Below the pieces are notes generated by a model. The model was not told the DNA's origin. It did no database searches and saw nothing but the letters and a program-made list of their open reading frames with translations. From contig CAJTPK010000004.1 of the NCBI GenBank assembly GCA_910578075.1, positions 1 through 64,000 of the forward strand: 64,000 bases of DNA. Reading direction: 5' to 3'. Below, piece by piece: positions 50,008-59,238 of the stretch. A program made the position numbers and the translations under genes. Within the stretch, counting starts at the first letter, position 1, and every line of letters starts with the position of its first letter. Source of the DNA: an uncultured Muribaculaceae bacterium. GTDB lineage: Bacteria > Bacteroidota > Bacteroidia > Bacteroidales > Muribaculaceae.

Positions 50008-51219
50008 ATGAAATCGATTAAGGAAATATACCGTATCGGCACCGGGCCGAGCTCCAGCCATACCATGGGACCGCGTCAGGCGGCCCGCGAATTTCTGAAC
50101 CGCGCTCCCGAAGGAGCGGCAGCATACGAGGTGACGCTTTATGGTTCACTCGCTGCCACAGGCAAGGGCCACATGACGGATCTTGCCATAATAGAGACAT
50201 TCAATGATGCCGGAAAAGAGGTGAAGATTGAATGGCTCCCTGATGTTTTTCTTCCCTATCATCCCAATGCCATGCTGTTCAAGGCTCTGGATCCGGACGG
50301 CAACATACTGTTCGACATGACGGTATATAGTGTCGGAGGCGGGGCAATCAAGATCGATGGTGATGCCGAAAGCGAGTCGAAAGATATCTATCCGATGAAT
50401 AAGCTTACCGACATCCTCGAATATTGCGAGCGTACGGGTAAGTGCTATTGGGAATATGTCGAGGAGTGTGAGGGCCCAGGGATATGGGATTATCTCCATG
50501 AAGTATGGGAAGTGATGAAGGCGGCTGTAGAACGGGGCATATCCCGCGAGGGACGCCTTCCCGGCCCGCTGAATCTTCGCCGCAAGGCCACTCAATATTA
50601 TGTGAAGGCCACCGGCTACCGCGACAACCTGAAGAGCCGTGGACTCACCTTCGCCTACGCATTGGCTGTCAGCGAGGAGAACGCATCGGGAGGAGTGATC
50701 GTGACTGCCCCGACATGCGGGTCATGCGGTGTGATTCCAGGTGTGCTCTATCATCTGTGGAAGAGCCGCGATCTTCCAGAGACACGAGTGCTCCGCGCCC
50801 TTGCCACAGCCGGACTCATCGGCAACGTGGTGAAACAGAACGCATCTATCTCAGGAGCCGAAGTGGGTTGCCAGGGAGAGGTAGGAGTGGCGTGCGCCAT
50901 GGCTGCCGCGGCAGCCAACCAGCTCTTCGGCGGCAGTCCCGCTCAGATTGAATACGCGGCAGAAATGGGTCTGGAACACCATCTTGGCATGACCTGCGAC
51001 CCTGTATGCGGACTTGTGCAGATCCCCTGCATCGAGCGCAACGCCTACGCAGCGGCCCGTGCACTGGATGCCAACATATATTCCTCTTTCTCCGACGGTG
51101 TGCATCGCGTCAGCTTCGACAAGCTCGTGAACGTAATGCGCGAAACAGGTCACGACCTACCCTCACTCTATAAAGAGACCGGCACGGGCGGTCTCGCAAA
51201 AGATTACCAGCAGATGTAG
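50008..51219 (+). CDS. sdaA: L-serine ammonia-lyase (single-chain, Fe-S)
   Basis: This cytosolic enzyme deaminates L-serine to pyruvate and ammonia. The 403-residue chain has the beta domain (about 1-150, GTGPSSSHTMGPRQAA) and the alpha catalytic domain (about 170-403). Cysteines expected for the [4Fe-4S] cluster are seen in APTCGSCG, in CDPVCGLVQIPC and elsewhere. The glycine-rich SGAEVGCQGEVGVACAMAAA block is typical. It is monocistronic and followed by a strong hairpin. The start MKSIKEIYRIGTG is normal for the family. Confidence 0.93.
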   Translation: MKSIKEIYRIGTGPSSSHTMGPRQAAREFLNRAPEGAAAYEVTLYGSLAATGKGHMTDLAIIETFNDAGKEVKIEWLPDVFLPYHPNAMLFKALDPDGNILFDMTVYSVGGGAIKIDGDAESESKDIYPMNKLTDILEYCERTGKCYWEYVEECEGPGIWDYLHEVWEVMKAAVERGISREGRLPGPLNLRRKATQYYVKATGYRDNLKSRGLTFAYALAVSEENASGGVIVTAPTCGSCGVIPGVLYHLWKSRDLPETRVLRALATAGLIGNVVKQNASISGAEVGCQGEVGVACAMAAAAANQLFGGSPAQIEYAAEMGLEHHLGMTCDPVCGLVQIPCIERNAYAAARALDANIYSSFSDGVHRVSFDKLVNVMRETGHDLPSLYKETGTGGLAKDYQQM

Positions 51220-51245
51220 GTTTCAGCCACCAATATACGATGCAT

Positions 51246-51283
51246 GAATGTTGCAATACCCTGAAATAGGTATTGCAACATTC
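51246..51283 (+). terminator. Intrinsic terminator of sdaA
   Basis: GAATGTTGCAATACC and GGTATTGCAACATTC pair perfectly over 15 bp with an 8-base loop, 27 bases after the sdaA stop. AATATTATTTC follows. Downstream at 51296 is the -7 box of the next gene. Confidence 0.85.
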
Positions 51284-51295
51284 AATATTATTTCA

Positions 51296-51303
51296 TAACT
51301 TTG
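51296..51303 (+). promoter_or_regulatory. -7 box of the metallophosphoesterase gene
   Basis: TAACTTTG matches TAnnTTTG. The gene starts at ATG 51352, giving a leader of about 40 bases. A -33 box would fall within the sdaA terminator, and no good match is seen. Confidence 0.55.
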
Positions 51304-51351
51304 CAAAACTGGTTTCGACAAGCAACAATAACATTTATAAACTATTTCGTG

Positions 51352-53040
51352 ATGAAACTTTTTAAGTTAACCTTGATGACTGCGGCGTTGATGTGCGCCA
51401 CAGCCGCCAATGCCCAGTCCACGTATAAGTCAAACCTGCCGGTTAAGCCGGGCAAGGGGGTTACAGTGGCTGGCACTGTGGAGTGCGATGGAAAGCCGGT
51501 TGCCGGCGTCACTGTCTCCGATGGATATGAAGTTACCAAAACAAACAAAAAAGGTGCTTACTATCTGAAATCAAAGAAACAGAATCCTCAGGTGTTTATC
51601 AGCACACCTTCCGGATACGAGGCATACAGAGATGATGTGGTGCCGCAGTTCTGGGCAGATTTCACCCTTCCCGCCGACCAATACGAACGTCATGACTTCC
51701 GCCTGAAAAAAGTTGACAATAAAAATCATGCCGTGCTCTTCCTTACCGATATCCATCTCGCCAATGAGCGTAATGATGTGGAGATCTTCTCAGATGAGTA
51801 TGTAGAGCGTCTGCGCAAAGAGGTAAAGAGGCTCAATGATGAGGGAAAACCTGTATACACCGTGCATATGGGCGACGGCACATGGGATATGTACTGGTAT
51901 GCGCATAACTACCCTATCGGTGAGTTGCGCAATACCCTCAACGCAGCTGATTATCCCACGGCGTTCTATAACGTTATGGGTAATCATGACAACGATGGCG
52001 CCACACCTTCGGGCGAAGGCGTTGACTTCCGTGCCTCGCTTCCTTATCAGAAGGCATTCGGTCCGAGATATTATTCATTCAACATAGGCGATGTTCATTA
52101 TGTGGTGCTCGACAATATCGAATATATCAACACTCCTCTTGAGCATCACAGCTATCCCGGTATACCCGGCAAGCGCAACTATCATGAGAACTTCACTCAG
52201 GAGCAGCTTGACTGGCTACGCAAGGATCTCGCTGACGTGTCTTACGACACACCGGTAGTGATCGGAGCACACTGCCCTATTCTGCGTTGGGCTAAGAACG
52301 ACGGTTCTGCCTATAAATTCAAACCCGAGGAGAAGAGCACACGCGAGTTGCTTGATATTCTGAAACCTTACAAGGATGTGCATTCATTCACAGGACATTC
52401 CCACAAACAGTGTCTTGTGCGCATGCCAAAGGAAGAACAGAATTTCATCGACCATAATATTTCAGGCACATGCGCGTCATGGTGGCGTACCCGAGCAACA
52501 GGGCTGAAAAACCTCTGCCCCGACGGAACACCCGCTGCATTCGAACTTTTCACAGCTGATGGCAAAGACCTGAAATGGGATCATATCCCCTATGAATATG
52601 ATGCTGACAGAGAATTCTTCGCATGGGATATGAATCAGGTGAAAGACTATTTCGCTAAATCAGCTGAAATACAGGCATTTCTTAAGAACTATCCCAAATG
52701 GACAGATTACAGCAACGTTCCCGATAACTATGTGTATGTCAATCTATGGGCATGGGATCCGGAAGGCAAGCTCACCATCAAGGAGAATGGCAAAGAGCTC
52801 CCAATAGAGATTGTCACCGAGGAGAATCCCCTCTATACTCTCTCATACATGGTGCGTAACACAATATGGCTCAACGTCGTGGAAAACAAAGGTTATCAGA
52901 AACCTCGCAAGTTCCAGCTATTCCGTGCGCAGACCTCATCTTCCGACACTCCGGTAGAGATCTCCTGGACCGACACCTTCGGCAAAGAGCATAAGGAGAC
53001 CCTGAAGCGTCCCGCACCCTTCACCCTCGAGAAGTATTAA
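51352..53040 (+). CDS. Secreted calcineurin-like phosphoesterase (MetallophosN/C type)
   Basis: This 562-residue protein has signal MKLFKLTLMTAALMCATAAN (the upstream ATG at 51301 would disturb it). A carboxypeptidase D-like N-domain (MetallophosN, about 35-120) precedes the metal-binding domain: LFLTDIHLAN at 130-139 (Asp and His ligands), HMGDGTWD, VMGNHDND, GAHCPI and FTGHSHKQ give the full two-metal set. A C-terminal beta domain (MetallophosC) includes AWDPEGKLTIKENGKELPIE. It would hydrolyse phosphoesters in the periplasm. Bacteroides encode several of these of unknown substrate. A terminator follows. Confidence 0.92.
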   Translation: MKLFKLTLMTAALMCATAANAQSTYKSNLPVKPGKGVTVAGTVECDGKPVAGVTVSDGYEVTKTNKKGAYYLKSKKQNPQVFISTPSGYEAYRDDVVPQFWADFTLPADQYERHDFRLKKVDNKNHAVLFLTDIHLANERNDVEIFSDEYVERLRKEVKRLNDEGKPVYTVHMGDGTWDMYWYAHNYPIGELRNTLNAADYPTAFYNVMGNHDNDGATPSGEGVDFRASLPYQKAFGPRYYSFNIGDVHYVVLDNIEYINTPLEHHSYPGIPGKRNYHENFTQEQLDWLRKDLADVSYDTPVVIGAHCPILRWAKNDGSAYKFKPEEKSTRELLDILKPYKDVHSFTGHSHKQCLVRMPKEEQNFIDHNISGTCASWWRTRATGLKNLCPDGTPAAFELFTADGKDLKWDHIPYEYDADREFFAWDMNQVKDYFAKSAEIQAFLKNYPKWTDYSNVPDNYVYVNLWAWDPEGKLTIKENGKELPIEIVTEENPLYTLSYMVRNTIWLNVVENKGYQKPRKFQLFRAQTSSSDTPVEISWTDTFGKEHKETLKRPAPFTLEKY

Positions 53041-53062
53041 AACACAATCCAACAATCTAAAC

Positions 53063-53096
53063 AGAGGCTGTCTAACAAGTTTAGGCAGCCTCTTTT
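53063..53096 (+). terminator. Intrinsic terminator
   Basis: AGAGGCTGTCTAA pairs with TTTAGGCAGCCTCT with a 4-base loop CAAG and is followed by TTTTG. It closes the phosphoesterase gene and may also serve the convergent lipoprotein. Confidence 0.9.
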
Positions 53097-53117
53097 GATA
53101 TTTATGATGTCATTATT

Positions 53118-54170
53118 TTATTTGCATTCGCTGAGACCGGGACAATGGTAGGTCACGATTTTGGGATCTCCTTCATCCTCAACCACCACGGCATAGAGAG
53201 TATCAGGGTCATCGGGAGAGAACGCCATAGTAAGTATCACGGCATTCGTAGTGTATTTGCGCAACGGTTTGCAATCCCAGTCCCATACGGTTATGTCGGT
53301 AGGCAACGCGGGGTTCTTGTCTCCTAAAAGTGCTGCCACAATCTTATTGTCATCGGCTATAATCGAGGAGAAACCGATTTTTGAATCAATAGCCCTTCTT
53401 TTCATACCATTCTGCTCCGCAACATTGTATGGAAACAACAGATAGGATGCCCTTGGCTCAAGATTGTTGCCATCCACATTGAACGTCTCTATGACTCCTC
53501 CTTCGAGAGTGCCGCACACGAGTTTGTCTAATTTCGGATTGACAGCATACCGCTCTCTCACATAAAGATAGTTTTCTTTAATCAAACTGTCTACCGGTGT
53601 TTCAGAAATCATATTGCCAGCCTTTGAGCCATCTATAATCTGCATACCCAATGGCTTGAGAGTGGAAGGGAGGCCATCTTTCCGGAATCCCATAGCTAAT
53701 ACACGGGCATCCGGTAATATAAAAGAGTTATTTATAGCGGCAAATCCAGCTTTGGGGATTTGCGTTGATTCCATGAAATTGAAATCGGAGTCATATCTTT
53801 TTAATAAATTCGGAACTTCATCATAAATCAGCCACCCGTCCTTATACCTTGCAAAATTTAGGAGTCTGACCACATCCGCAGGACTGTCTCCCATTTTAAC
53901 AGGAGAATCTATCAACTTTCCATTATGACGGTCATACACATGTAATAACTTTTTATCCATATATCCTGCTATTACAATTGTAGAGTCTGTGAACTCCAAT
54001 GGTGTACCAGGCGTCACAACCGGAACAAGCTCATCCTCACCTGATATTACAGTCTCTACAGCAGCTTCTGTAATGTCAAACTCAGGCATGGCAAATTCCC
54101 GTTTCTCCTCCTTGCCGCATGATGACAGAAACATCAACCCGACTAAAAGAACATCGTATTTTATTTTCAT
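53118..54170 (-). CDS. BF3164-like beta-propeller lipoprotein
   Basis: This 350-residue lipoprotein has lipobox LSSC with Cys18. The rest forms repeated beta blades (VYDRHNGKLIDSPVKMGDSP, LLNFARYKDGWLIYDEVPNL, RYDSDFNFMESTQIPK, TVWDWDCKPLRKYTT), as in the BF3164/TolB-like six-bladed propeller family of Bacteroidales. Such proteins are found beside regulators and exporters, but no function is assigned. The gene is next to an unrelated-looking membrane protein gene on the same strand, 32 bases away. Confidence 0.82.
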   Translation of the reverse strand: MKIKYDVLLVGLMFLSSCGKEEKREFAMPEFDITEAAVETVISGEDELVPVVTPGTPLEFTDSTIVIAGYMDKKLLHVYDRHNGKLIDSPVKMGDSPADVVRLLNFARYKDGWLIYDEVPNLLKRYDSDFNFMESTQIPKAGFAAINNSFILPDARVLAMGFRKDGLPSTLKPLGMQIIDGSKAGNMISETPVDSLIKENYLYVRERYAVNPKLDKLVCGTLEGGVIETFNVDGNNLEPRASYLLFPYNVAEQNGMKRRAIDSKIGFSSIIADDNKIVAALLGDKNPALPTDITVWDWDCKPLRKYTTNAVILTMAFSPDDPDTLYAVVVEDEGDPKIVTYHCPGLSECK

Positions 54171-54202
54171 ATTACTAAATTGATTTTATACAATTTTATA
54201 CA

Positions 54203-54640
54203 TCAGTGTAGGCTTGAAACATATTTACTCCACATGTCTGCCACACATGAATTAAAGAGTGTCATAATTATATAGGACAAAATGAATGTGTATGGCTTTT
54301 TATCCTTATAGCAAAATACAGCCAGTATAATTGCAATTATGCACGAAATCACAATCATAAGACTTCCATAAGATCCCCAAAAGTCTACGACACGAACCGG
54401 TATCTGGAAAATCAACTGCCCTAATATGATAGCAAGACCTATCATCCATGGATTTATATCGGTCAGGCGTTTAGAAAATTCATTTATACAAATATATGTT
54501 AACATGAAAAAACCGAGACTCTCAACCCAATATGCCGTTGAATCTTGGAATGCAGCAGACCAACAGGTAATCATAAAAAGCAGAATAGAAAACAGGAATG
54601 ATAACCAGAAAGCACCCGTCTTAGTTAGTTTTCTTTTCAT
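54203..54640 (-). CDS. Four-helix inner-membrane protein, unknown
   Basis: This 145-residue protein has four predicted membrane helices (about 10-33, 41-56, 65-82 and 92-110) and a fifth hydrophobic stretch near 116-134. There is no signal cleavage site and no known motif. It precedes the BF3164-like lipoprotein gene, and the two may be co-transcribed. The AT-rich region upstream (54641-54837) holds no gene I can support. Confidence 0.6.
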   Translation of the reverse strand: MKRKLTKTGAFWLSFLFSILLFMITCWSAAFQDSTAYWVESLGFFMLTYICINEFSKRLTDINPWMIGLAIILGQLIFQIPVRVVDFWGSYGSLMIVISCIIAIILAVFCYKDKKPYTFILSYIIMTLFNSCVADMWSKYVSSLH

Positions 54641-54837
54641 AAAAATCGTTTATATTGTTAAAAATATTTAGGTATTATATGACACCTTTATCTTCTAATA
54701 CGTTTATACTGTTTATATTACTCAATCTACATCTACTGTTTCTAATTGACTGCGAGCATATACTAAGTGATCGGATATTCTCAGATTTCAGTTGGCTTAC
54801 AACAGATCGATTGTTTCAACTTGTTCGATAAATATCA

Positions 54838-54871
54838 AACGGGCTGACTCCCGGAATGGAGTCAGCCCGTT
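54838..54871. terminator. Terminator of the MacAB-TolC-like operon
   Basis: AACGGGCTGACTC and GAGTCAGCCCGTT pair perfectly over 13 bp with an 8-base loop. It is about 30 bases beyond the permease stop on the minus strand; a U-rich run TTTGATATTT follows in that direction. Confidence 0.85.
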
Positions 54872-54899
54872 ATTTATCACGAATCGTCAGGGGAGTCGG

Positions 54900-57263
54900 T
54901 TATTCGTCGCGCAGGTAGTTGACGGGGTTGCCGCGTGCCACTTTAAGACTGCTGAAGGCTGTTACGCCCATTATGAGCAGAAGCAACGCGATGAGCGAGA
55001 GCACGAAGGTCAATGGCGACATATCCACCCTGTCGGTGAAGCGCGACAGCCACATACGTCCGATTATAAAGGCAAGTATACCTCCTGCTATCAGCGACGG
55101 GAGCGCCACTTTCACAATCTCGCGACTGAACATACCGACTATCCCTGATTCGGATGTGCCTGTCACTTTCCTTATGGCTATCTCCTTGGAACGACGCTGC
55201 ACTTCATCGGTAGTGTAGCCAATCAGCCCCATCAGAGCTATCAGAAGAATCGAGATACCAGCCACCATCACAGCTTTGCCAAACATCTTTATGCCTGTGG
55301 TCAGCCTTTCAACATCCTCCCGATAAGGTGTTACGTACTTCTCTTTTCCCGGCAGACATCTGTTCACCACATCCTGTACCTGGCGAAGATTCTCAGGAGT
55401 CAATTCCGAAAAGCGTATATAAAGATGGTTCAAGGCATGATTATAGGGGAAAATCACTCCCGCACGCTTATCTGCATGCTCATCCTCAAAACCTCCGCGC
55501 CTGAGATTTTCTATCACTCCGCAGATAGTGTAATATGCCTCCCCGGGACCATGACCTGTGATATGGAAGGTCTTTCCCACTATATCTGGATCTGTCACAC
55601 CAAAATGATCGCGCATCACATCGATAAAGCGTTCCTCAACAATAACCTCATTGACTGTGGAATCGGCATTCTCACGGAAATTGCGACCTTGCAGGAATTT
55701 TATCCCCATGACATCGAAGATTTCGGGATTTGCCCATTCCATATCCGCAACATTCACCTGATCTTCATGATGATCATCGGTCCATACATTGTTTCCTGAA
55801 GCCCATTCAACAAAATTATGAACGGCAAACGCCGCGTTCTCCACGCACCCGAGTCTTTTGACTTCCTCACGTATCAACTCCGCTTCCTTACCACTCAACG
55901 AGCTGACCGAAAGCACCGCGACATCATCATATTCGAAACCCATGTCGAGATCGCTCACCATTCTATACTGACGACCGATGAGCACCAACAGACATAACAT
56001 AAACCCGGAAGCGAAAAACTCAACAGCAAGCATGGCAACTTTCCAGGCCTTGCGGCTGCTGACATTCATGCGGAATGCATGGGCCACCGGAGTACGGCAA
56101 TATATCCAGGCGGGTATGATTCCCGTGATGACAAACAGTACCAGCAGCACCGCCCCCTCCACAATCCAGACATATCCGGTGGAAAGCAACGTCTCCGGAG
56201 TGGCACCCAACAGCTCAGCGCACAGATCCGAGAAACAGAACACCAAAAGCACGGCAAGAGCAAGCGAGACCATCAGATATACAAGACTTTCGATAGCCAC
56301 ACGCATGAATATCGCGGAATTGCTTGTGCCATAACATTTTCTGATGGCCATCTGCTTGGAGCGTGTGGAAATCTGACCCACCACGATAAGCAGATAGTTG
56401 AGACCGGAACTGAGCAACACGATAATGGCGAGCACAGTAAGCATCAATGTCATGTTTTTCACACCCGGCTGACTCGCATACGAACCGAGAACCGGTTTTA
56501 CCCCGAATTTGAAATTGAATATCTCAAGAGCCTCTGCAGGCACATTCTCTTTAAGCAGGCGCTCTATACCGGGTTTGAGATCCGCAGGGGCAGTGCCTTC
56601 CGCAAGCCTTACATAACCCGCATACCGGTCATTACCCATCATATTGTCCCTGCCATCGTGCATAAACTTCGGCAGAGTGTTCATACTCAATAGAACCACA
56701 TTTTCAAATCGCGAATTTGCGGGAAAATCCTCGTAGACAGCGCCTATGGTAGCTTTATAATCCGCCCACAGATCAGGAGCTGACAACTGTTTGCCCACCA
56801 CATCGCCGCCGATTCTCTCCGCAAGTGAACGCGGAATGACACACATGTCTGATGTGGCAAGTACCTCCGCAGCATTTCCACCGGTGACATCCCGCTTCAA
56901 CACATCAAAGAAACAGCTGTCAGCCAAAACTATACCCTCAGTGGAGAATATCCGCGAGTCATCGGTGCGCACATTGGTCTCGCCCGATAACCAAGTGGAG
57001 CGCGTTGCGCTCTCCACCTGCGGAAGATACCTTTTGAATGCCGGAGCAGCTCCACCTGGCACCTGCTGGTATTCCTGATATTCACCGTTCTGCTCGATGC
57101 TTTCAGTCAAAATATACAGGCGGTCGGAATCGAGAAGGAATGAGTCGTAGGTATTCTCGAAATATATCTTGGCGATCAGCACCAGACCGATGGCCAGTCC
57201 TGCCGTCAGACACACTATCTTCGTGATATTGCGCCGGAGGTCGGAAGTGAAGACTTTTATCAT
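54900..57263 (-). CDS. FtsX-like ABC transporter permease
   Basis: This 787-residue inner-membrane protein has an N-terminal helix (about 15-33) and a MacB-type periplasmic domain. It then has three helices (about 270-395), a second periplasmic domain, and three more C-terminal helices with the FtsX motif (RRSKEIAIRKVTGTSESGIV). The first FtsX core has SKQMAIRKCYGTSNSAI. The layout of two FtsX units in one chain is common in Bacteroidetes exporters. Its ATPase gene is 1 base away and membrane fusion and TolC-like genes lie upstream, so a MacAB-TolC-like efflux or signal-type mechanotransmission system is expected. Substrate is unknown. Confidence 0.9.
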   Translation of the reverse strand: MIKVFTSDLRRNITKIVCLTAGLAIGLVLIAKIYFENTYDSFLLDSDRLYILTESIEQNGEYQEYQQVPGGAAPAFKRYLPQVESATRSTWLSGETNVRTDDSRIFSTEGIVLADSCFFDVLKRDVTGGNAAEVLATSDMCVIPRSLAERIGGDVVGKQLSAPDLWADYKATIGAVYEDFPANSRFENVVLLSMNTLPKFMHDGRDNMMGNDRYAGYVRLAEGTAPADLKPGIERLLKENVPAEALEIFNFKFGVKPVLGSYASQPGVKNMTLMLTVLAIIVLLSSGLNYLLIVVGQISTRSKQMAIRKCYGTSNSAIFMRVAIESLVYLMVSLALAVLLVFCFSDLCAELLGATPETLLSTGYVWIVEGAVLLVLFVITGIIPAWIYCRTPVAHAFRMNVSSRKAWKVAMLAVEFFASGFMLCLLVLIGRQYRMVSDLDMGFEYDDVAVLSVSSLSGKEAELIREEVKRLGCVENAAFAVHNFVEWASGNNVWTDDHHEDQVNVADMEWANPEIFDVMGIKFLQGRNFRENADSTVNEVIVEERFIDVMRDHFGVTDPDIVGKTFHITGHGPGEAYYTICGVIENLRRGGFEDEHADKRAGVIFPYNHALNHLYIRFSELTPENLRQVQDVVNRCLPGKEKYVTPYREDVERLTTGIKMFGKAVMVAGISILLIALMGLIGYTTDEVQRRSKEIAIRKVTGTSESGIVGMFSREIVKVALPSLIAGGILAFIIGRMWLSRFTDRVDMSPLTFVLSLIALLLLIMGVTAFSSLKVARGNPVNYLRDE

Positions 57264-57264
57264 A

Positions 57265-57945
57265 TCACATCAGGTTGTTAAGGTTTTCCACTATCTGCCC
57301 GTCAAACAGATTCACTATATAATCGGCATGCGATGCATCGCGATGTGAATGTGTCACCATCACTATGGTGGCACCCTCCTTATGCAGCTCCCCGAGAATC
57401 TCCATAACCTCAGCACCGTTGGCGGAGTCAAGATTTCCGGTCGGCTCATCGGCAAGAATCAGAGACGGACGCGACACCACCGCACGCGCAATCGCGGCGC
57501 GTTGCTGCTGACCACCCGACAGCTGCGACGGATAATGCCGCTCCCTGTGCGCTATCCCCATGCGCGACATAGCCTCATCCACACGCTTGTTTTTCTCCTC
57601 TCTTGAGAGAGGAAGATTATTCAAGGGGAGCATGATGTTATCTCGCACAGTCATATCCTCTATGAGGTTGAACGATTGAAAAATAAAACCTATCTTCCCT
57701 TTGCGTTTAGCCGTACGGTCCTTTTCTTTGAGGCTTCCGACTTCCTCTCCATCGAGGTAATACTCCCCTTTGGTGGGATTGTCGAGCAAACCGAGGATAT
57801 TCATAAGGGTGGATTTACCACAACCCGACGGACCCATGATTGCGACAAAAGAGCCGTCTTCTATCTTCAGACTCACATTATTCAACGCCACTGTCTGCAC
57901 GCTGTCCGTGCGAAACACCTTCTCCAGATTCTTTACTTCAATCAT
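57265..57945 (-). CDS. ABC transporter ATP-binding protein (MacB/LolD type)
   Basis: This 226-residue ATPase has Walker A GPSGCGKST (38-46), Q-loop in FIFQSFNLIEDM, signature LSGGQQQRAAIARA, Walker B LILADEPTGNLD and H-loop in TIVMVTHSH. It powers the FtsX-like permease encoded downstream. The start MIEVKNLEKVFRTD is standard. It lies in the MFP-ATPase-permease order typical for this exporter class. Confidence 0.94.
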   Translation of the reverse strand: MIEVKNLEKVFRTDSVQTVALNNVSLKIEDGSFVAIMGPSGCGKSTLMNILGLLDNPTKGEYYLDGEEVGSLKEKDRTAKRKGKIGFIFQSFNLIEDMTVRDNIMLPLNNLPLSREEKNKRVDEAMSRMGIAHRERHYPSQLSGGQQQRAAIARAVVSRPSLILADEPTGNLDSANGAEVMEILGELHKEGATIVMVTHSHRDASHADYIVNLFDGQIVENLNNLM

Positions 57946-57967
57946 AGCTATACTGTGTTTTTTATTT

Positions 57968-59218
57968 TTATCTTATATTCACCACTTCCGCGCCACCGAA
58001 ATTACTGTAGGAGCTGAGTATCACACGCTCTCCGGGCTGCAATCCTTCGAGCACTTCATAATACATAGGGTTCTGCCTGCCTATCCTGATTTCACGACGA
58101 TGTGCCTTCTTACCGGATTCATCCAGGACATATATCCATTTACCTCCGGTTGTCTGGAAATATGAGCCACGGGGCAGCAAAACCGCCTCTGATGATTCCC
58201 CGAGCAGCAGATCTACAGGCAGACTCTGACCCACCCGTACGTTTGAAGGCATGTCACCATCGATCAGCAGATCCGCCTTGAATTTCCCCTCGGTGATCTC
58301 AGGATATACTTTCACCACATTCAATCCCATCTTCTTGCCTGACCGCTCTGAACTTGCTGACAACCCCGCCGACACACGGTCCACATAATGCTCGTCGATG
58401 CTGACCGACACTTTATAATTGTCGAGTATATTTATCTGCCCCACCTGCTGGCCGGAGGCTATATTCTGACCTAATTCCGCAGTCAGGCTTCCCAGCTGTC
58501 CGGAATGCGAGGCCCGCACATTGAGATTATCCGCACGCTGACGAACAAGCTCGAAATTCTGACGCATATTGTCAAGACTCTCCCGCATCTGGGCGAGCTG
58601 TACGCGACGATAGATGGAATCCTGGCGCAGACGGTCTTCAAGAAGCTTCAGATTCTCCTTTGCCAGTCCATAATCCTCTCCTGCTTTAAGATAATCCTCA
58701 CGCGACACAAGATTTTCGGCATAAAGCGTTTTCTGCTGCTCATAGGCACGGCGTTTCTGGGCAAGCTGCATCCGCGACGTAAGAATATCCTGCCTTACCT
58801 GAAGACGCTCCTTCTCCATGGCAAGCTCCGTATCGCGAAGCATATTCTGCTTCTCCGCGAGCTGCGCCTCGGAATCAAGAATCTGCTGACGCAGGTTGGG
58901 ATTATGAAGGGTTAGTATAATATCCCCGGGATGGAGCATGGCTCCCTCCTCCACCCATTTCTTCTCCACGATACCCGTCTCGAGAGCTGACACCTGAACT
59001 ATGACACCGGTCTCCACCCGTCCGTTAAGACGTATGAAATCATTGAATATTCCTTTGCTTACCTCGCCTGTCAGCATCCCCTCCGTGCCGGTGGTGTATG
59101 ATGACTCACGATTGACCAGCAATCCCCATGCGAGTAGCCCTCCCAAAACCACAAGCGCGGCTACCCACCATCCGTATTTTCTCAACCAAGGATATTTTCT
59201 CTTTATCTCAGTATCCAT
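57968..59218 (-). CDS. MacA-like periplasmic adaptor (membrane fusion protein)
   Basis: This 416-residue protein has one N-terminal membrane helix (about 17-37, YGWWVAALVVLGGLLAWGLL), a lipoyl-like half (NGRVETGVIVQVSALETGIV), a long coiled-coil hairpin (about 110-225, LRQQILDSEAQLAEKQNMLR), the second lipoyl half (NLNVRASHSGQLGSLTAELG) and beta-barrel and membrane-proximal domains. It bridges the permease and the TolC-like channel. The long coiled coil suits a full tripartite exporter. Confidence 0.92.
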   Translation of the reverse strand: MDTEIKRKYPWLRKYGWWVAALVVLGGLLAWGLLVNRESSYTTGTEGMLTGEVSKGIFNDFIRLNGRVETGVIVQVSALETGIVEKKWVEEGAMLHPGDIILTLHNPNLRQQILDSEAQLAEKQNMLRDTELAMEKERLQVRQDILTSRMQLAQKRRAYEQQKTLYAENLVSREDYLKAGEDYGLAKENLKLLEDRLRQDSIYRRVQLAQMRESLDNMRQNFELVRQRADNLNVRASHSGQLGSLTAELGQNIASGQQVGQINILDNYKVSVSIDEHYVDRVSAGLSASSERSGKKMGLNVVKVYPEITEGKFKADLLIDGDMPSNVRVGQSLPVDLLLGESSEAVLLPRGSYFQTTGGKWIYVLDESGKKAHRREIRIGRQNPMYYEVLEGLQPGERVILSSYSNFGGAEVVNIR

Positions 59219-59238
59219 TTTTATTCTTTTATCACGTT